Below are positions 16,414 to 25,134 of a DNA stretch of 64,000 nucleotides, piece after piece. A model generated the notes under the pieces. It was not told where the DNA came from, made no database searches, and saw only the letters and a program-made list of their open reading frames with translations. The stretch comes from Streptomyces sp. CB02056 (GTDB lineage: Bacteria > Actinomycetota > Actinomycetes > Streptomycetales > Streptomycetaceae): the NCBI RefSeq assembly GCF_001905545.1, contig NZ_LIPD01000012.1, positions 124,001 to 188,000 of the forward strand, in the 5' to 3' direction. The position numbers were made by a program, and so were the translations under genes. The stretch's first letter is position 1, and each line of letters starts with the position of its first letter.

Positions 16414-17091
16414 TCAATTTTCTTTCCACACACGGCAGTTGACATGTATCGGCGATTCCCCGAGGGCCGCCACGGCAGCCCGGAACGGCTCCGCCACGGG
16501 AACGTCGCGGAGCCGGGACGGGCCGGTGCCGAGCCCGCCCGGGTCGGCCACCAGCACCGGCGAGGGGCCGCCCACGGGCACGCCGAAGGACCGCGCGAGC
16601 CGCCCGCCGTACGCCTTGACGCAGGCCTCGCGGCGGCACCACAGGGTGGTGAACCGCGCCGCCCGCTCGGCCGGTTCGACGGGCTCGGCGACGAACCGCG
16701 CCTCCTCGGACGGGAACCAGCGGGCGGCCATCCGCTCGGCCGTCCGGGGGTCGTGGAGCCGCTCGACGTCGACGCCGACCGCCCGCCCCTCGGCGAGGGC
16801 CAGCGCCGCGAACGCCCCCGAGGCCGACCAGCTGACCCGCAGCCCACCGGCCGCCGCGGGCTCGGGCTTGCCGTGCGGACCGTACCGCCAGACCATTGCG
16901 GCCGGGGGCACGCCGAGCCGGGCGGCGACCAGCCGCCGGACGGCGCCGCGCACCACGGTGAAGCGCTCGCCCGCCCCTGGGTCCATCCGCGCCGCCCGGG
17001 CACGTTCGTCCGGGTCGAGCAGCGGCCACAACTCAGCGGCCGGCACAGCTGGTTGACGCGTATCGATCAGCCAGAGGTCGATCGCCGTCAC
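16414..17091 (-). CDS. Sfp-type 4'-phosphopantetheinyl transferase
   Basis: This 225-residue enzyme transfers the phosphopantetheine arm of CoA to carrier proteins. Both family motifs are present: GVDVE at residues 106-110 (Asp108 and Glu110 bind Mg) and WCRREACVKAYG at 151-162 (Glu155 and Lys159). Its length fits Sfp-type enzymes. The GTG start overlaps the stop of the ketosynthase-like gene before it (GTGA). Its place in the cluster indicates that it activates the local carriers at 17878, 28897 and 29169. Confidence 0.9.
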   Translation of the reverse strand: MTAIDLWLIDTRQPAVPAAELWPLLDPDERARAARMDPGAGERFTVVRGAVRRLVAARLGVPPAAMVWRYGPHGKPEPAAAGGLRVSWSASGAFAALALAEGRAVGVDVERLHDPRTAERMAARWFPSEEARFVAEPVEPAERAARFTTLWCRREACVKAYGGRLARSFGVPVGGPSPVLVADPGGLGTGPSRLRDVPVAEPFRAAVAALGESPIHVNCRVWKEN

Positions 17092-17873
17092 GGCAGGGCC
17101 AGCGTGCTGAGCACGCCGAGCCGGCGGTCGTACCCGGCCAGCAGCGCGGGCCGGCCGTCCGCCCGCCAGCGCGGGAGGTGGTCGGCCAGCTCCGCCCAGA
17201 GTCCGGTGAACGGCTGGGCCGGCGGGGGCTCCCCGGCGCCGAAGCCGGGGCCGAGCAGGAGCGCCGCCTCCGGCCCGAGCTTCTCGGCCTCGGCCCGGAC
17301 CGCCTCCGCCGGGGAGGCCTCGCCCCGGGTCTGCCGGACGGCCAGGCCCTCGCCGGGGACCTCCTCGCAGACCAGCACCACCACCGCGTGCCGCTCCGGC
17401 AACGGCACCGGCCCGGACGGTTCGTAGTGCAGCGCGCTCTGTTCGGCGAGCACCACCACGGCCCGGCGGCAGGTGCCGGTGCGCTGGTGGGCGGCGGCCA
17501 GCCGCAGCGCGGTGAAGGCCGCCGCGCCGCCCTGGTCGCAGACCGCGAAGGAGAGCGGGCTCCCCGGGACGGACCGGCTGAGCGCCAGCGAGGACGGCGC
17601 GCCGGGCCGGACGTCCGGGGTGTCGAAGGCCAGGATCAGCAGGTCCGCCGGCTCGTCCTCGGCCAGCGCCTCGCGCAGCGGTCCGGCGGCCAGCTCCTCG
17701 TAGGAGTGGCCGACGCCCTCGCCGAGCAGGTCCTCGCGCAGCGGCAGGCCGTAGGGGCGGACGAGGTCGGAGACGAAGACCCGCAGGTCCGGGTCGAGCG
17801 AGGTCTCCGAGCGGCCGTCGGAGCGGCGGGCGAGCACCCGGGTGATCCGCAGGCCGGTGGGACCGGGGGCCAC
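17088..17873 (-). CDS. short thiolase-fold (ketosynthase-like) protein
   Basis: The 261-residue protein looks like the N-terminal half of a thiolase-superfamily enzyme. Its nucleophile position is Cys112 in FAVCDQGGAAAF. The C-terminal half that would carry His and Asn or His residues is short and lacks clear motifs. It begins at GTG 17873, 4 bases after the carrier protein stop, and ends overlapping the PPTase gene. It may act as an acyl shuttle or as a partner subunit for the KASIII encoded upstream. The assignment is by fold only. Confidence 0.6.
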   Translation of the reverse strand: MAPGPTGLRITRVLARRSDGRSETSLDPDLRVFVSDLVRPYGLPLREDLLGEGVGHSYEELAAGPLREALAEDEPADLLILAFDTPDVRPGAPSSLALSRSVPGSPLSFAVCDQGGAAAFTALRLAAAHQRTGTCRRAVVVLAEQSALHYEPSGPVPLPERHAVVVLVCEEVPGEGLAVRQTRGEASPAEAVRAEAEKLGPEAALLLGPGFGAGEPPPAQPFTGLWAELADHLPRWRADGRPALLAGYDRRLGVLSTLALP

Positions 17874-17877
17874 CCGG

Positions 17878-18168
17878 TCAGTCCTCGGGGATGACGTGCC
17901 CGGCGACGTAGTCGGCCAGCCTGGTGACCGACCGCAGGTCGTCCTCGGTGATCTGCTCGACGTCCACCTGGATGTCGAGCGACTCCTCCAGCTCCAGGAT
18001 CAGCTCGATGGTGCCGGCCGAGGTGAGGCCGAGGTCGTCGAAGAGGCAGGCGTCCTGCGGGATCTCGGGCAGTTCGCGCTTGAGGACGCGCGGCAGGAGC
18101 TCGCCGATGCCGTGCAGGATGCGCTCGCGCAGTTCGGGGTCGGTGGTCTGGACCGCGGCTTCTGACAT
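17878..18168 (-). CDS. acyl carrier protein
   Basis: The 96-residue protein has the carrier motif FDDLGLTSAGTIELILELEE, in which Ser50 is the phosphopantetheine attachment site. The usual acidic four-helix layout is present. ATG 18168 is 141 bases after the KASIII stop and the next gene follows 4 bases downstream, so it belongs to a KASIII-ACP-ketosynthase-like-PPTase transcription unit. It probably holds the starter acyl group or the product of the KASIII. Confidence 0.88.
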   Translation of the reverse strand: MSEAAVQTTDPELRERILHGIGELLPRVLKRELPEIPQDACLFDDLGLTSAGTIELILELEESLDIQVDVEQITEDDLRSVTRLADYVAGHVIPED

Positions 18169-18309
18169 GGGTGTCCCGTCCCGTCGTACGTGGGATGTGT
18201 GCTCCGGGGCTTGCAGGCGCCCCGGGGCTCTGGGGTGGCGTGGGAAATGCGGTGTGGGAAATACGGCGTCGCTGTGCGGACGACGGCCGCCGGAGGAGCC
18301 GGCGGGCCG

Positions 18310-19242
18310 TCAGTACCGCATGGCCATCGCGGAGAACGTGGCTCCGACACCGGCGGCGGCGATCAGGTAGTGGTCGCCGCGGCGGAGCAGCCCCCGCGTG
18401 GTGGCGGTGTGGAGATTGATGAGGCTGTCTGAGGCGAAACTGTGCCCGACCGACCGCACGTTGTCCAGCACGACTTTCTCGACCGGATAGCCGATCCGGC
18501 GCGCGATCATCCGCCAGGACGCCTGGTTGACGTTGTGCGGCAGGATCGCGGCCAGGTCGGAGAGGTCCAGACCGGCCTGGTCCAGGGCGGCCTCGATCGC
18601 CTCCACCATCACGTTCGGGTACTCGCGCTGGTAGCGGGCGAGCAGGTCCGGGTCCTCGGCCAGCCGGCCGTCGAACTCCGGGCGTTGGCGCACCGCGAAG
18701 GAGAGCATCCGGTGGCGCTCGCCGTCGGCGCTGACCAGGCAGGCGGCCGCGCCCTCGGCGAAGATGCCGGTCTCGGGCACCACCTGGGCGTCCCTGGTGA
18801 AGGTCTTCTCGCCGGTCAGCACCAGGGCGAGCGCCGCCGGGTCGGGTTCGGCCGCGAGCAGCCGACCGGCCAGGTCGATGGCCAGCAGGCCCACCGCGCA
18901 GGCGTGGTGGGTCACCGTGAAGGCGTCGGCGTGCGCCAGGCCACGGGTTTCGAGCAGGTCGTGCAGCGGGTTGAGCGGATGGGGCACCGCCACCGGCATG
19001 CTGCGCGCATGGATCACGAAGCGGACGTCGCGTTCGCGTCCGCGCAGCTCCGGCAGGTTGTCCAGGGCGGCTTCGAGCAGGTCGGGCAGCGTCCCGGTCG
19101 GATCCAGACGTAGCTGGTCCAGGCCGTGGAAGCGGCGGAAGAGACGGAGTTGACGTGGGGTCAGGCCGATGCGCTCGCCCACCGCCTCGATGGGAACGGC
19201 GTGTGGGGGGAGGTGGACGGCCACTGCCTCCAGTGCGGTCAC
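18310..19242 (-). CDS. KASIII-family ketoacyl-ACP synthase / acyltransferase
   Basis: The product is about 310 residues from GTG 19242. Catalytic Cys115 is in FTVTHHACAVGLL and His236 is in LPHNVNQASW. At the place of the third FabH residue (Asn in a GNTSSAS-like loop) the sequence is VGHSFASD, with His267 and Asp272 nearby. CerJ-type acyl-transferring members of this family also lack the standard triad, so ester or amide formation is possible instead of carbon-carbon bond formation. The frame is open further upstream, but the longer N-terminus is Gly-rich and has no ribosome site. The gene diverges from the carrier-like gene at 19386. Confidence 0.75.
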   Translation of the reverse strand: MTALEAVAVHLPPHAVPIEAVGERIGLTPRQLRLFRRFHGLDQLRLDPTGTLPDLLEAALDNLPELRGRERDVRFVIHARSMPVAVPHPLNPLHDLLETRGLAHADAFTVTHHACAVGLLAIDLAGRLLAAEPDPAALALVLTGEKTFTRDAQVVPETGIFAEGAAACLVSADGERHRMLSFAVRQRPEFDGRLAEDPDLLARYQREYPNVMVEAIEAALDQAGLDLSDLAAILPHNVNQASWRMIARRIGYPVEKVVLDNVRSVGHSFASDSLINLHTATTRGLLRRGDHYLIAAAGVGATFSAMAMRY

Positions 19243-19385
19243 CCGGGCTAGTATTCCGACGCCCGCCGGGTCGCACAAGTGATCCCGGGCCCCTCCGCCG
19301 TCGCCGCCGCTCCCCGGAAGCCGCCAACTGCGCTCCGGTGCGGTCGCGTTCACCCCCGTGCCGTCGAGCAGGTGGGAGATCTCTC

Positions 19386-19685
19386 ATGCCGAACCCTGAA
19401 CCCCTCCACCCCGACGCCCCGTTGGACCCGGAGCTGGTGGCCCTGCTGGTCGAGGCGGCTGGCGCGCCGCCCGACTGGGCGCGCCACGTCACCCCGGACG
19501 CCCGACTGGACGGCGACCTGCTGCTGGACGAGGACGAACTCGCCGATCTGTCGCTACGGCTGCGCGAGCGCTTCGGTCCGCGGGCCGACCTGGCCGCGCT
19601 GCGCGCCGGGCTGGACCTGGCCGCCCTGGAGGCCCTGACCGTCGCCGACCTGCGGCGACTGCTCCCCGAGGAGGACGCGCGATGA
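19386..19685 (+). CDS. carrier-protein-like protein lacking the pantetheine Ser
   Basis: The 99-residue product aligns with carrier proteins through ARLDGDLLLDEDELADLSLR. The stretch ADLSLRLRERFG matches ADLSVQVEDEFG of the carrier at 28897. At the attachment position this protein has Glu where Ser is required. It therefore cannot carry phosphopantetheine in the usual way. ATG 19386 has GGGAG 7 bases before it. Its stop overlaps the glycosyltransferase start (ATGA), which suggests a docking or scaffold role for that enzyme. Confidence 0.65.
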   Translation: MPNPEPLHPDAPLDPELVALLVEAAGAPPDWARHVTPDARLDGDLLLDEDELADLSLRLRERFGPRADLAALRAGLDLAALEALTVADLRRLLPEEDAR

Positions 19686-20884
19686 CCCGGTTCCTGCTGG
19701 TGATGCCGCCGTTGACCGGCCACGTCAACCCGGCCGCGGGCATCGCCGCCGAGCTGACCGCACGCGGCCACCAGGTCGCCTGGACCGGCACCGAGTCCGT
19801 GCTGCGCCCACTGCTCGGCCCGCACGCCGAGGTGCTCGGCACCGGCACCCGGGCGTTCCGGGCCCAGGGCGGGCACGGGCTGGCCGCGCTGCGCACGCTC
19901 TGGGAGGGCTTCATCGTCCCGTACGCGCGGTTCACCGCGAAGCCGCTGGACGCGATCGTGCGGGAGTGGCGGCCGGACGTCCTGCTGGTCGACCAGCACA
20001 CCCCGGCGGGCGCGCTGGTCGCGCACCGGCACGGGCTGCCGTGGGCGTCCTTCGCGCCGGGGGCGATGGAACTGGGGCGCCCCTACCGGGCGTTGCCGCA
20101 GGTCGAGGCCTGGATGGCCGGGCTGCTGCGCGGGCTGTGGGAGCGCGCCGCGCTGCCTCCGGAGGAGTACCTGGACCCGCGCTTCTCCCCCGCCCTGGTG
20201 CTGGCGACCACCGGTCCGGCGCTGACCGGTTCGGCCCCGCCGCCGGAGCACGCGCTGGTCGGGCCGGTGCTGTCGGTACGGCCGCACGACCCGGACTTCC
20301 CGTGGGAGCGGCTGCTGCCCGGCCGGCGGCGGGTGCTGGTCACCATGGGCACGCTGGCCGGCGAGCTGGGCGCGGACTTCCTGGCCCGGTCCGTCCGGGC
20401 GCTGGAGCTGTGCGGCGGCGACGTGCAGCCGGTGTTCGCCGCGCCGCGCGGGCTGCTGCCCGAACTCCCGCCCCGGGCCGTGGCGGTGGACCGGGCGCCG
20501 GTGCTGGAGCTGATGGCGCGCGGCGAGCTGGACGCGGTGCTCTGCCACGGCGGAATGAACACCGTGGGCGAGGCGCTGGCGCACGGCCTGCCGCTGGTCA
20601 CCGCGCCGATCCGGCACGACCAGCCGGTCGTGGCCGGCCAGGTGGCGGCGGCCGGCGCGGGGCTGCGGGTGCCGTTCGCGCGCGTCGCGCCGGAACGGCT
20701 GGCGGGCGCGCTGCGGGCCGTACTCGACTCCACGGAGTACCGGCGGCGGGCAGTTCAGGTCGGCGCGGAACTGCTGGCCGGGGGCGGTGCGGTGGTCGCG
20801 GCGGACCGGCTGGAGGCGCTCGGCCGAACGGGCCCGGGCCGGCGCCCTGTAGCAGACCGGGAGACCGCACGTCCATTGGTCTAG
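19682..20884 (+). CDS. GT1-family (MGT-type) glycosyltransferase
   Basis: The 400-residue protein is a GT-B macrolide-type glycosyltransferase. It opens FLLVMPPLTGHVNPAAGIA and has the C-terminal donor-binding motif CHGGMNTVGEALAHGLPLV. Such enzymes put a sugar from a nucleotide donor onto a hydroxyl of a small molecule, here probably the cluster product. It is coupled to the carrier-like gene before it by an ATGA overlap. No sugar-making genes lie in the cluster itself; those at 1076-4293 are 15 kb away. Confidence 0.85.
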   Translation: MTRFLLVMPPLTGHVNPAAGIAAELTARGHQVAWTGTESVLRPLLGPHAEVLGTGTRAFRAQGGHGLAALRTLWEGFIVPYARFTAKPLDAIVREWRPDVLLVDQHTPAGALVAHRHGLPWASFAPGAMELGRPYRALPQVEAWMAGLLRGLWERAALPPEEYLDPRFSPALVLATTGPALTGSAPPPEHALVGPVLSVRPHDPDFPWERLLPGRRRVLVTMGTLAGELGADFLARSVRALELCGGDVQPVFAAPRGLLPELPPRAVAVDRAPVLELMARGELDAVLCHGGMNTVGEALAHGLPLVTAPIRHDQPVVAGQVAAAGAGLRVPFARVAPERLAGALRAVLDSTEYRRRAVQVGAELLAGGGAVVAADRLEALGRTGPGRRPVADRETARPLV

Positions 20885-20888
20885 GCCA
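20877..20888. promoter_or_regulatory. DasR-like (dre) site B
   Basis: TGGTCTAGGCCA has one difference from TGGTCTAGACCA. It overlaps the stop codon of the glycosyltransferase and lies 113 bases before the start of the exporter ATPase gene. Confidence 0.45.
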
Positions 20889-21001
20889 TTGTTTCCGGGG
20901 CGGGGTTCGCCCTAGGGTGTCGCAGCGGCACCGCCCTCCGCAGGTGCCGGGCCCCGCCTTCCCAGGTGCCGTGGCAGCCCATCCCCGCACGGGAGTTCCC
21001 G

Positions 21002-21976
21002 TTGATCGAGACCACGGGACTGCGCAAGTCCTACCGCAAGAAGACCTCCCGCCGCGGCGGCGACGACACCACCGTCGACGCCGTCCGCGGCATCGACCTG
21101 TCGGTCGCCGCCGGCGAGATCTACGGCTTCCTCGGCCCCAACGGCGCCGGGAAGACCACCACCCTGCGCATGCTGGCCACCCTGATCCGCCCCGACGGCG
21201 GACAGGCCGTCATCGCCGGGGCCGACCTGTTCACCGACCCCGCCGGGGTCCGCCGCCGGATCGGCTACGTCGCCCAGGGCGGCGGCACCACCGACAACGT
21301 CAGCGCCCGCGAGGAACTGGTGCTCCAGGCCCGGATGTACGGCGCGGCCAAGGCGCAGGCCGGCCAGGCCGCCGCGGACGCGCTCAAGGCCTTCGACCTG
21401 ACCGGGTTCGGAGACCGCCCGTGCGCCACCTACTCCGGCGGCCAGCGCCGCCGGGTGGACATCGCGCTCGGGGTGATCCACCAGCCGCGGGTGCTGTTCC
21501 TGGACGAGCCCACGGTCGGGCTGGACCCGGCCAGCCGGGCGTACGTCTGGGAGGAGATCCGCCGGCTGCGCACCGAGGGCATGACGGTGGTCGTCACCAC
21601 CCACTACCTGGACGAGGCCGACGCGCTCTGCGACCGGGTCGCCATCGTCGACCACGGCCAGGTGGTGGCCGAGGGCACCCCCGAGGCGCTCAAGCGCGAG
21701 ATCTCCGGCGACGTCGTCCTGGTCGGGCTGGACGCCGCGGAGGCCGCCTTCGAGCGCGCGGCCGCGGTGCTGCGCCCGCAGCCGTACCTGCACCGGCTGG
21801 AGCAGAACGGCGACGAGGGGCTGCGGCTGTACCTGGAGGACGGCGCCGCCGCCATCCCCCAGCTGCTGCGCGCGCTGGACGCGGCGGGCCTGACGCCCGG
21901 CACCGTGCAGCTCCAACGGCCCAGCCTGGACGACGTGTTCCTGGCCCGCACCGGGCGCTCGTTGCAGCAGTCCTGA
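21002..21976 (+). CDS. ABC exporter ATPase, DrrA type
   Basis: The 324-residue protein has Walker A (GPNGAGKTTT), the signature YSGGQRRRVD, Walker B (VLFLDEPTVGLD) and the switch VTTHYLDEADAL. The C-terminal extension of about 90 residues is typical of DrrA-like drug-export ATPases. I prefer TTG 21002, preceded by GGGAG; GTG 20966 is in frame but lacks a ribosome site. With the permease 40 bases downstream it should form the product exporter and self-resistance pump. Confidence 0.88.
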   Translation: MIETTGLRKSYRKKTSRRGGDDTTVDAVRGIDLSVAAGEIYGFLGPNGAGKTTTLRMLATLIRPDGGQAVIAGADLFTDPAGVRRRIGYVAQGGGTTDNVSAREELVLQARMYGAAKAQAGQAAADALKAFDLTGFGDRPCATYSGGQRRRVDIALGVIHQPRVLFLDEPTVGLDPASRAYVWEEIRRLRTEGMTVVVTTHYLDEADALCDRVAIVDHGQVVAEGTPEALKREISGDVVLVGLDAAEAAFERAAAVLRPQPYLHRLEQNGDEGLRLYLEDGAAAIPQLLRALDAAGLTPGTVQLQRPSLDDVFLARTGRSLQQS

Positions 21977-22016
21977 CCCCGCACCACCCGGACCCGCACA
22001 CCTCCCTGGGGAGACC

Positions 22017-22781
22017 GTGAAGCTCGCCCGCGACACCTGGCTGGTCTTCCAGCGCCAGCTGCTGCTCATGATCCGCACCCCGATCTGGATCGCCGTCGGC
22101 ATCATCCAGCCCGTGTTCTACCTCCTGCTGTTCGCCCCGCTGCTGAAGAAGGTGCTCGCCTCGGAAGGCGCGCGCAGCTACGCCGACGTCTACCAGGTGT
22201 ATGTACCTGGCCTGTTGGCGGTGCTGTGCATCTTCGGCGGGCTGTACACCGGCTTCAGCCTGCTCGGCGAGCTCAGGTCCGGCATCATCGAGCGCTCGCG
22301 GGTGACCCCGGTGAGCCGGCTGGCGCTGCTGCTCGGGCGGGCGATGCGGGAGATGGTGGCGCTGCTGGTGCAGGCCGTCCTGATCACCCTGATCGCGCTG
22401 CCGTTCGGGCTGCGGGTGAGCCCGCTGAACCTGCTGCTCGCCTACCTGCTGCTGGGCCTGCTGGCGCTGATGACCTCGGCGATCTCCTTCGGCATCGCGC
22501 TGATGGTGCCGACCGACGCGGCGATGTCGCCGGTGGTCAACACCATCGCGCAGCCGATCGCGCTGCTGTCCGGGGTGCTGCTGCCGCTCACCCTGGCGCC
22601 GGAGTGGCAGCAGCAGGCGGCCAGGTGGAACCCCTTCTACTGGGCGGTGGAGGGCATGCGCGCGCTGTTCTCCGGGCACGCCGGGGACGATGTGGTCTGG
22701 CAGGGGCTGCTGGTGGTCACGGTGATGACCGTCCTGGCGGTGTACTGGTCGGCCCGGCTGTTCTCCACCCGGGTGCGCTGA
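22017..22781 (+). CDS. ABC-2-type permease, DrrB type
   Basis: The 254-residue membrane protein has six helices and the ABC-2 core. It has an N-terminal RDTWLVFQRQLLLMIRTPIW coupling region, a central LRSGIIERSRVTPVSR and a C-terminal PEWQQQAARWNPFYW segment. GTG 22017 follows GGAGACC. It pairs with the ATPase immediately upstream. A strong terminator follows 8 bases after the stop. Confidence 0.88.
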   Translation: MKLARDTWLVFQRQLLLMIRTPIWIAVGIIQPVFYLLLFAPLLKKVLASEGARSYADVYQVYVPGLLAVLCIFGGLYTGFSLLGELRSGIIERSRVTPVSRLALLLGRAMREMVALLVQAVLITLIALPFGLRVSPLNLLLAYLLLGLLALMTSAISFGIALMVPTDAAMSPVVNTIAQPIALLSGVLLPLTLAPEWQQQAARWNPFYWAVEGMRALFSGHAGDDVVWQGLLVVTVMTVLAVYWSARLFSTRVR

Positions 22782-22789
22782 CGGACGGC

Positions 22790-22828
22790 ACGGAGGGGCC
22801 CGGCTCACGATGAGCCGGGCCCCTCCGT
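22790..22828. terminator. bidirectional hairpin terminator
   Basis: A perfect 18-base-pair stem (arms 22790-22807 and 22811-22828) with a 3-base loop lies between the convergent permease and aminotransferase genes. It is long and GC-rich, as expected for an actinobacterial terminator without a U-tract. Confidence 0.85.
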
Positions 22829-22844
22829 CGTCCCCGTCGCGGAC

Positions 22845-24164
22845 TCAGGCGGTCAGGAAGGCCGCCAGCTTCGCCACGCCGTCGATGATCTGCGCCTGCG
22901 TCAGCGAGCTGACGGACAGCCGCAGCCGGTGCTCGCCGCCGCCCGCCGGGTAGAACGGCGCCATCGGCGTCCAGAGCACCCCGTGGTCGCGCGCGCAGCG
23001 CTCCATGGCCGCCTCGTCGGCGACGAACGGCACCGTCAGCACGGCGAAGAAGCCGCCGTCCGGCCGGGTCCAGGAGATGCCCAGCCGGCGCCGCACGGAG
23101 GCCGGGAAGTGCCGGTCCAGCTCCCGCAGCAGGGTGTCCATGCCCGCCGCGTAGTGGGCCGTGGCAGGGGTGTTGGCGGCCCGCAGGCGGCAGTCGTGGG
23201 TCAGCAGCATGCCGCCGATGACGGCCTGGCTGAGCGCGGGCGTGTTGACCGTCGTCATGCTCTTCAGCTTGGCCAGCTCGTCCGCGAGCAGGCTGCGCCG
23301 CCCGTCGGGGCCGGCCACCTCCTGGTCGGCGACCACGTAGCCGAGGCGGGCCCCGGGGAAGCAGGTCTTGGCGAACGAGCCCAGGTAGACGACCTGGCGG
23401 CGGCGGTCCAGCGCCTTGAGGGTGGGCCGCTGCCCCGGGGTGCGGGAGAAGAAGCCGTACGGGTTGTCCTCGACGACGAGCACGCCCTCCTCGGCCGCGG
23501 CCTCCAGCAGCCCGGTGCGGGCCGCGACCGGCATGCTGGTGCCGGAGGGGTTGGCGAAGTCCGGGACGACGTAGAGGGCGCGCGGACGGCGCCCCTCGGC
23601 CCGCACCGCGCGGGCGGCGGCGCGGACCGCAGCCGGGTCGGGGCCGCCGTCCGGGCCCTCGGGGACGGGGCGGACGGTCAGGTCGAGCAGCCGGGCGGCG
23701 CCGGTGACGCCGACGTAGCAGGGCGAGCTCACCAGCAGGACGTCGTCCGGGCCGGCGCACAGGGCGCGCAGCGTCAGCAGCATGCCCTCCTGGGCGCCGA
23801 CGGTGACCACCACGGCCCCCGGGTCGACGGTCAGGCCCTCGTCGTTGGCCAGCGCGCGGGCGACCAGCTCGTTGATGAGGCCCTTGGTCGGGCCGTACTG
23901 GAACAGCGCGGTGCGCACCGCGTCCCGGCCGAGGCCGCGGTCGGCCAGGTGGGCGAGGTAGGTCTCCAGGTAGGCCGGGACGTCCTCGGGCTCGAAGAAG
24001 CCCTCGTAGGGGCGGCCGGGGGCGAAGGAGACGGCGTCCGGGTAGCGGGTGGTGACCTCGTTGAGGAAGGTCATCGCGTCCAGCAGCGGATCGGCCAGGG
24101 AGGCGTGCAGGTCGTCCAGTCGGAGGTGCGCCGCGGCGCCTCCCGGAGCGGGCGGAGCCGTCAC
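22845..24164 (-). CDS. hpgT: PLP aminotransferase, HpgT-like (hydroxyphenylglycine formation)
   Basis: The 439-residue fold-type I aminotransferase resembles HpgT. It has SFAPGRPYEGFFEPED near the N-terminus, FQYGPTKGL, VEDNPYGFFS and the PLP lysine Lys266 in LGSFAKTCFPGARLGY. HpgT converts 4-hydroxybenzoylformate to 4-hydroxyphenylglycine with an aromatic amino donor. The presence of hydroxymandelate synthase and oxidase genes nearby supports the call. GTG 24164 overlaps the stop of the hydrolase gene (GTGA). The exact aromatic substrate is inferred from context. Confidence 0.78.
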   Translation of the reverse strand: MTAPPAPGGAAAHLRLDDLHASLADPLLDAMTFLNEVTTRYPDAVSFAPGRPYEGFFEPEDVPAYLETYLAHLADRGLGRDAVRTALFQYGPTKGLINELVARALANDEGLTVDPGAVVVTVGAQEGMLLTLRALCAGPDDVLLVSSPCYVGVTGAARLLDLTVRPVPEGPDGGPDPAAVRAAARAVRAEGRRPRALYVVPDFANPSGTSMPVAARTGLLEAAAEEGVLVVEDNPYGFFSRTPGQRPTLKALDRRRQVVYLGSFAKTCFPGARLGYVVADQEVAGPDGRRSLLADELAKLKSMTTVNTPALSQAVIGGMLLTHDCRLRAANTPATAHYAAGMDTLLRELDRHFPASVRRRLGISWTRPDGGFFAVLTVPFVADEAAMERCARDHGVLWTPMAPFYPAGGGEHRLRLSVSSLTQAQIIDGVAKLAAFLTA

Positions 24165-25096
24165 CGCAGCGCCTCCCGGAGACAGCCGGCCGCGAAGGCC
24201 TGGGCCTCGGCGGCGTCGTCCAGGGTGCCGGTCATGGCGAAGAAGCCGTGCGGCATGCCCGGGTAGCGGCGCAGCTCGACCGGGACCCCTGCCGCGCGCA
24301 GCGCCTCGGCGTACTGCTCGCCCTCGTCCCGCAGCGGGTCGTACTCGGCGGTCAGCACGGTCGCGGGCGGCAGGCCGGCCAGGGTGGCGGCGCGCAGCGG
24401 GGAGGCGTACGGGCTGGCGCCGTCGCCCCGATCGGCCAGGTAGTGCCCCCAGTACCAGTCCACCGAGCGGCGGTTGAACAGTGCCGGGTCGTCGTGGTCG
24501 CGCAGCGACGGGGTGTCGGCGCCGTGGTCGGTGTTGGGGTAGACCAGCAGCTGGTGGCGCAGGGCGGGGCCGCCCTCGGCGCGCAGCAGGAGGGTGAGCG
24601 CGGCGGCGAGGTTGCCGCCGGCGCTGTCGCCGGCGACCGCGATCCGGTCCGGGTCGACGCCGAACTCCTCGGCCCGTTCGACGAGTTGCAGCAGTGCGGC
24701 GCGGCTGTCGTGGAGCGCCGCGGGGAAGGGGTGCTCGGGGGCGAGCCGGTAGCCGACGGAGGCGGTGACGCAGCCGACGGCGTTGGTGAGCCGGCGGCAG
24801 ATCGCGTCGCTGGTGTCGGGCGAGCCGAGCGTCCAGCCGCCGCCGAACAGGTAGAGCAGGGCGGGCAGTCGGCGGCCGGGCGGCTCGGGGCGGTAGAGCC
24901 TCAGGGCGAGTTCGCCGCCGGGGCCGGGGACGCGGTGCTCCTCGACGGCGGCGACCGGCTCGGGCGTGCCGGCCGCCGCGCGGATGTCCGCGAGGTCGGC
25001 GGCACGGGCCTCGGCGAGGGTGAGGGTGTAGAGCGGCGGGGTCCCGCTGCTCGCGCGCCGGGCGCGCAGCGCCTCGGCCTGGGGGTGCAGGGGCAT
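24161..25096 (-). CDS. alpha/beta hydrolase of the HSL (acetyl-hydrolase) family
   Basis: The 311-residue protein has the oxyanion segment YLFGGGWTLG, where Phe replaces the first His of HGGGW. The nucleophile is in GDSAGGNLA, the Asp in AEYDPLRDEG and the His in GMPHGF. These define a hormone-sensitive-lipase-type esterase. It could release product from a thioester or cleave an ester. ATG 25096 is chosen because the family N-terminus begins there; the upstream open frame is Arg-rich. It is coupled to the aminotransferase. Confidence 0.82.
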   Translation of the reverse strand: MPLHPQAEALRARRASSGTPPLYTLTLAEARAADLADIRAAAGTPEPVAAVEEHRVPGPGGELALRLYRPEPPGRRLPALLYLFGGGWTLGSPDTSDAICRRLTNAVGCVTASVGYRLAPEHPFPAALHDSRAALLQLVERAEEFGVDPDRIAVAGDSAGGNLAAALTLLLRAEGGPALRHQLLVYPNTDHGADTPSLRDHDDPALFNRRSVDWYWGHYLADRGDGASPYASPLRAATLAGLPPATVLTAEYDPLRDEGEQYAEALRAAGVPVELRRYPGMPHGFFAMTGTLDDAAEAQAFAAGCLREALR

Positions 25097-25134
25097 GGGC
25101 GGATCCGTTCGGTGCGCGGGGCTCGGCGGCGGGT

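Noticed and set aside
17636..20617. 993-residue open frame on the minus strand
   Set aside because: It crosses the KASIII, carrier and glycosyltransferase genes in the wrong frame. It is Arg/Pro/Gln-rich with no recognisable motif, a by-product of very high G+C.
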